A stretch of 64,000 nt of DNA from Ophthalmolycus amberensis (lineage: Eukaryota > Chordata > Actinopteri > Perciformes > Zoarcidae), in contig JAFEUB010001201.1 of the NCBI GenBank assembly GCA_024529925.1, positions 79,916-143,915 of the forward strand, read 5' to 3'. The stretch's first letter is position 1, and each line of letters begins with the position of its first letter. This document shows, one piece after another, positions 59,945-64,000 of this stretch. The notes beneath the pieces are model-generated. The model searched no databases and was not told the origin of the DNA. It was given only the letters and a program-made list of their open reading frames with translations. Made by a program: the position numbers and the translations under genes.

Positions 59945-60631
59945 TAAACCGAGAGCCAGCATGTACCAGGAGCCTGAAACCAAAAGGGATTCAGCAATCA
60001 TTCATTTGGCTTTAAGTGTTATATTGTGTGTAGCAAACACACATATCCGCACACTTTGGAGAACATCAGAAGTAGTCTTACCAGACAGATAATTCATTTC
60101 AGGACACGAGACCAACAAACAGCCCTTGAGGGCCGCCATCAGACAAAATTGAGAGAGTCACTCTTCAATCTTCTGGTTTTAATATCCACCAACACGCCAT
60201 CGCTCCTACTGCCAAATCTATCAAACACTTCAGAGACACACCAGGCAAAATGATGACGGTGAAAAACGGCTCCATATATCCAAAAGGTAGTTACAAAAAC
60301 ACATATCTTTGGTTTAAAAAAAAACGTTTTCACATTGCGTCTCTGGTGTGAGCTTCCGTGAAAACGATTGGAGCAAAAGAATGATCTCGACAAATACTCC
60401 CTCCGAAGCATTTTATATTATTTCCATTTTTTTAAACATTCTCGCCCAAGTAATCCAAAATGCTTGACTGCGAATAAAGCAACTCTTGCTGACCTGACTT
60501 CATTTGACTTGCTAATTAAACTAATTATCTGGGGTTTAATTAAACTCTTGACGTTGAAAGTAAGCACAACACTTGTCTGTGTGTTGTAGGATATGTAAAT
60601 GAAATTGGATAGGTTGCACAGTGTCTGTCTT

Positions 60632-60664
<33 letters not shown>

Positions 60665-62390
60665 TCTGAGCCCCACCTTGCAGTCAAACACTCACCTTTA
60701 ATTAATCAATCTTTTCGTCATATCCTCCTTCCTTTGTCTTGCTGCAGTAGTGCTGCCTGAGTGTTGCAGATAAGGGTGAGTGGCAGAGTCATCATACTCT
60801 GCACTGCACCATTCAGAGACAAATGCAACATGCAACATGCGTGGAGAGCAGCATACTCAGCACAAGAAGCAGCCTCAAGACTGGGAAGTTAAAAGTTCAA
60901 GCTCGTGTGCAGCCTGGTAAAAGATGAGAGTTGGAAGTGAACAAATAAATGATTCAGCTTTTTCCCTCCCCTTCAAGCTGTCTTTCAGGAGAAAAGAAAA
61001 GCACTGAGCCCCAAGCCGTAATCATCTGTGCATTGATTCAGTCGTTTATTTAAAGGGGACTTCTCCAAATGAAGTAAATTGGTGCTCAAATGAATTCTCA
61101 GCAGTACGGCAGCCTAAGTTAGTTACCACTGCTCAGTGCAGAACAGCAGACAGCAGTGGCTCTGTAGAACAGTTATTGTGGGAATTTACGAGGCAATAAG
61201 CTGCGAGGAAATACCGAAAGTGATCACTTGTTCTCACCTGGGTGAACAAAAGCAGAGCGATGGCTCATTCTGTAACATTACAGACAACGAATTAGCCACC
61301 GACTGAGCACGCATTCCTTTAACGATTCCCATCACGCGTGCCAACGTCTGCTGCGGCTAACCTCTCCCGAAAAAGGTTATCAAGAGCAAATTGGAATTGC
61401 TTTTACCACTCGAGTGCTAAGGGTTTTTAAGGATGACTGCGGGGTCAACACCGGCTATCAGAAGTCCAATCTCGTCCTCTGTTTTACGGTCTGGTGAGCT
61501 CTCGTTGGTTCTCACAAACAGGATGCTGTGGAGCAATTGTGGCTCTTTGCTCGGGGACTCACAACGTGGTGAGAGCTGCTATTGTTGTTGGCTGGTTAAA
61601 TGTAGGGAATAATGTACTGTGAAATATATCAACTGCATGCACAGGTTACAAACAATAAATACCTTAAGAGCTGAGATCAAGTGTTATGTTGTGCTTTACC
61701 CACTCCAACCAGCAGAGGAGGATGTCGTTCCACTCATTATTTGTACTAAAATGAACTTCTGGTTGCAACTCAACTCCAAACTTCAATTCAAATTTGATAC
61801 TTAAATAATTCACAGAATACTAGATGTACTTCTGTGAATAAAGAACTCATTTGCCTTCACTCTGTTTCCCCCGTTGTCTACTTTCACTTGTTCAAAGTTA
61901 CTCCCCACTTTCATTGCACCTCGCCTGAGGTCACATTTGTCTTTGAACATAATCTCTCCCCTCGGCCCCCAATCAGCCTCCCAATCCCTGTATCATAAAG
62001 CCAGGATTGTTAATGTGGCACCCTGGTGCAGCGACTGGAAGTCACTGCAAAGTCAGAACTCGGAGTCAGCTCAGTGTAGAGACCATCACAAAGACTCTGC
62101 TGGTAAAGCACCCAGGCTCCAATTCTAATCTGCAAACCAGCAAAAAAGGTTATTTTGGATCATTAATAGCCTTCAGAGATGATAACTCTAATTTTGAACA
62201 TATTTTCACTGTTGAATATCTACTTATTGATGGAGTTTCACCTCTATTGGTGGTGTGAAGAGTTAAATCGTAAAGAGCTCTGAAACAACATTTTCAAAAC
62301 AGCCTCGGTTTTTGCTGACCTTTCATTCTGTACTTACAGCAACCGTCACCAGATTAAAGCAGCATAAAGAGCTAAAGTAGAGCATACCAA
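59945..62390. other. Non-coding stretch with (TG)n
   Basis: (TG)n at 60632-60659. No splice-bounded coding frame or named repeat recognised. Confidence 0.4.
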
Positions 62391-63126
62391 CATGCACACA
62401 CACACACACACATAAAACACTTACACAAATAAAAACCAATCAGTGTGCATCATTTACCATGTTAAACCCAGCTATGTGTTGCCTCAGCTATGTGTATATA
62501 AATATACAGTGTGTGTGTGTTGGGGGACTTCACACAAGACAGTGTTCCACAATTCCACAGACATTTATCACTAAAATATGGAAAAGCACCTTCCGCAATA
62601 CACACACGGGGAGACTGGAAAAAGGAACCAGAGCAGGTGGAGGCTGAGGAAATCAGCACAATCAGCAACAACACAAGGTTACAAGTGAAGGAATCAGCAG
62701 CGTATCCATGAGTTGCACAGATACGTGACGAGTAATTCTTAATTTCACTTGCTCATCGAGTTTCTGTTTTTCTTATGCGTGTGTCGGTGTCTTTCGGAAG
62801 TGGAAAATGAGGTCAGTAAGTAGGGAACAGGTGTTGGCAGGCAGGCCACCGGATCAGAGAGGACCCTGGAATGGCACACGTCAGTCTCAGATGTCCAGTG
62901 AGGGGGCAGGAAGTGGAGGAGAAGAGGTGGGAGACGAAACAGCAACAGAAGGACAGAAAGAAGAGAGATAAGAGAAGAGGAAGATTGGGAGAAAAAAAAA
63001 GAAGGGAGGCGGGAGAAGAGGAAGATAAAGGGCAGAGAGAGAGAAGGGTGCTGGGTGGGTAGCGGAGAGAGAGGTCAGCGTGAGAGATCTTCAAAAATAC
63101 TTTGAAGTCACGCCAACATGCATCTT
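62391..63126. other. Microsatellite-bearing, purine-rich stretch
   Basis: (CA)n at about 62395-62412, a short (TG)n near 62510 and a purine-rich GAAGAGG-type segment at about 62905-63075. No gene. Confidence 0.45.
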
Positions 63127-63380
63127 GGGGGGGGGGGGGGGACTACTTTACATGGAGATGATGACCCTGATCTGTTGGAAAGACTTAGTGTTGGAGGGAG
63201 GGAGGGAGCGCACAGTTGGGACGAAAGACCGTTCTGATCTATTCTTGTCCTGACCCCACCATCGTCGTACCCGAGCTCTGTGAAACCGGACCTCAGGCCC
63301 GTCCTTCGGAGAGAGAAGGGGGGGGGGGGGGGGGGGGGGGTCTCTTAATGTGAGAGGGTGGTCATGCTGTGTTTTAGTAG

Positions 63381-63412
<32 letters not shown>
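63127..63412. repeat. Three poly-G tracts
   Basis: Uninterrupted G runs at 63127-63141 (15), 63318-63340 (23) and 63383-63412 (30). Poly-Gly and poly-Pro frames here are artefacts. Confidence 0.95.
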
Positions 63413-63413
<1 letters not shown>

Positions 63414-63853
63414 AATCATCTTCAGCCAAAGCTGATCCTTTACTCTTACGTCCAAACACATGCAATCTCTCGTCCCACTTTGAGGATCAATTGCCGTCGA
63501 CAGCGGGCCCGCGTTCTGTTTGGCTTTATAAAGAAACAATTCCCCTCCTTGCAAACAAATCGACATAAAATCAAACACTGATCATAATTGATGTCTTCAA
63601 TAACGCGCTCTGCTCTGCATGATCAGAGTACTACAAGATCCCATCGTTCAGTTTCCCTCCGTAGGCTGTTGTCTTCGGAAAAATTGCACTTAGAATGAGT
63701 TTCTGTCTGCCCATTTGCAAAAGCAATCAACTCGAGCGCCTGTAAAAAAAATAAATAAATAAAATACAATTACCCATAAAAGACAGCACCCTATAAAGAG
63801 TGACCCTGAAAATAATCTCGGATGTGCTTCCTCCCTCTGCACTCGCAGACATA

Positions 63854-63888
<35 letters not shown>

Positions 63889-64000
63889 AGTCGTACCCAG
63901 AATAGACTAATCTCACGTGTGACATTACAGCAGCTAATACATCCATAGGACATTTATGCTTTGCACTGTCTTACATATCCTAATATCTATTCCAAAGTGT
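63413..64000. other. Non-coding end of window with (AC)n
   Basis: (AC)n at about 63855-63884 and a short taaa run near 63750. No gene recognised up to the window edge. Confidence 0.45.

Noticed and set aside
63148..63578. Proline-rich or glycine-rich protein frames
   Set aside because: Created by the poly-G tracts.

Overview
The window is nuclear DNA from a ray-finned fish, probably a percomorph teleost. There are no bacterial gene blocks. Coding signal is a few short exons with GT/AG splice sites separated by kilobases. The rest is microsatellites ((CA)n, (GA)n/(CT)n, poly-G) and fish-type transposons: Rex1/L2-like LINEs, tRNA-derived SINEs, non-autonomous hAT elements with 8-bp target duplications, Ty3/Gypsy-like LTR elements and a PIF/Harbinger-like remnant.

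The one host gene I can name is slc66a2 (formerly pqlc1, a PQ-loop membrane protein) on the minus strand. A coding exon at 40094-40310 and the terminal coding exon at 24800-24974 join in phase across a 15.1-kb intron filled with repeats. The 5' exons were not found and may lie beyond 64000 or be too diverged to see. Three more minus-strand segments (9726-9836, 44411-44603, 55209-55346) look exon-like but could not be assigned.

Layout. 1-5 kb: solo LTR with a perfect target duplication, then GA-rich minisatellite. 5-9.5 kb: MITE-like DNA, a 1.0-kb hAT derivative that keeps a BED zinc-finger start, a SINE, and a hairpin-bearing repeat. 11.2-14.0 kb: a complete, very young, gag-only LTR retrotransposon on the minus strand. 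14-24 kb: a second SINE, a 5'-truncated LINE with an open RT frame, and old repeats. 24.8-40.3 kb: the slc66a2 intron with a decayed LINE, a LINE 3' end, a 460-bp hAT-like element and microsatellites. 42.9 kb: a (CT)n tract of about 230 bp. 43-64 kb: an L2 tail, a 27-bp inverted repeat, two copies of one hAT-like family in opposite orientation, a near-perfect 78-bp palindrome beside a second hairpin, a Harbinger-like remnant, an ERV-like LTR carrying a perfect oestrogen-response-element palindrome beside its TATA box, and long poly-G tracts.

I see no rRNA, tRNA gene, CRISPR array or multi-gene defence system, and no strong case for a new multi-gene system. The most interesting objects are the young gag-only retrotransposon with three in-frame coding minisatellites, the LTR with the hormone-element palindrome, and the paired hairpins at 49.7-49.9 kb. 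Family names come from recognition by eye, not from a database search.
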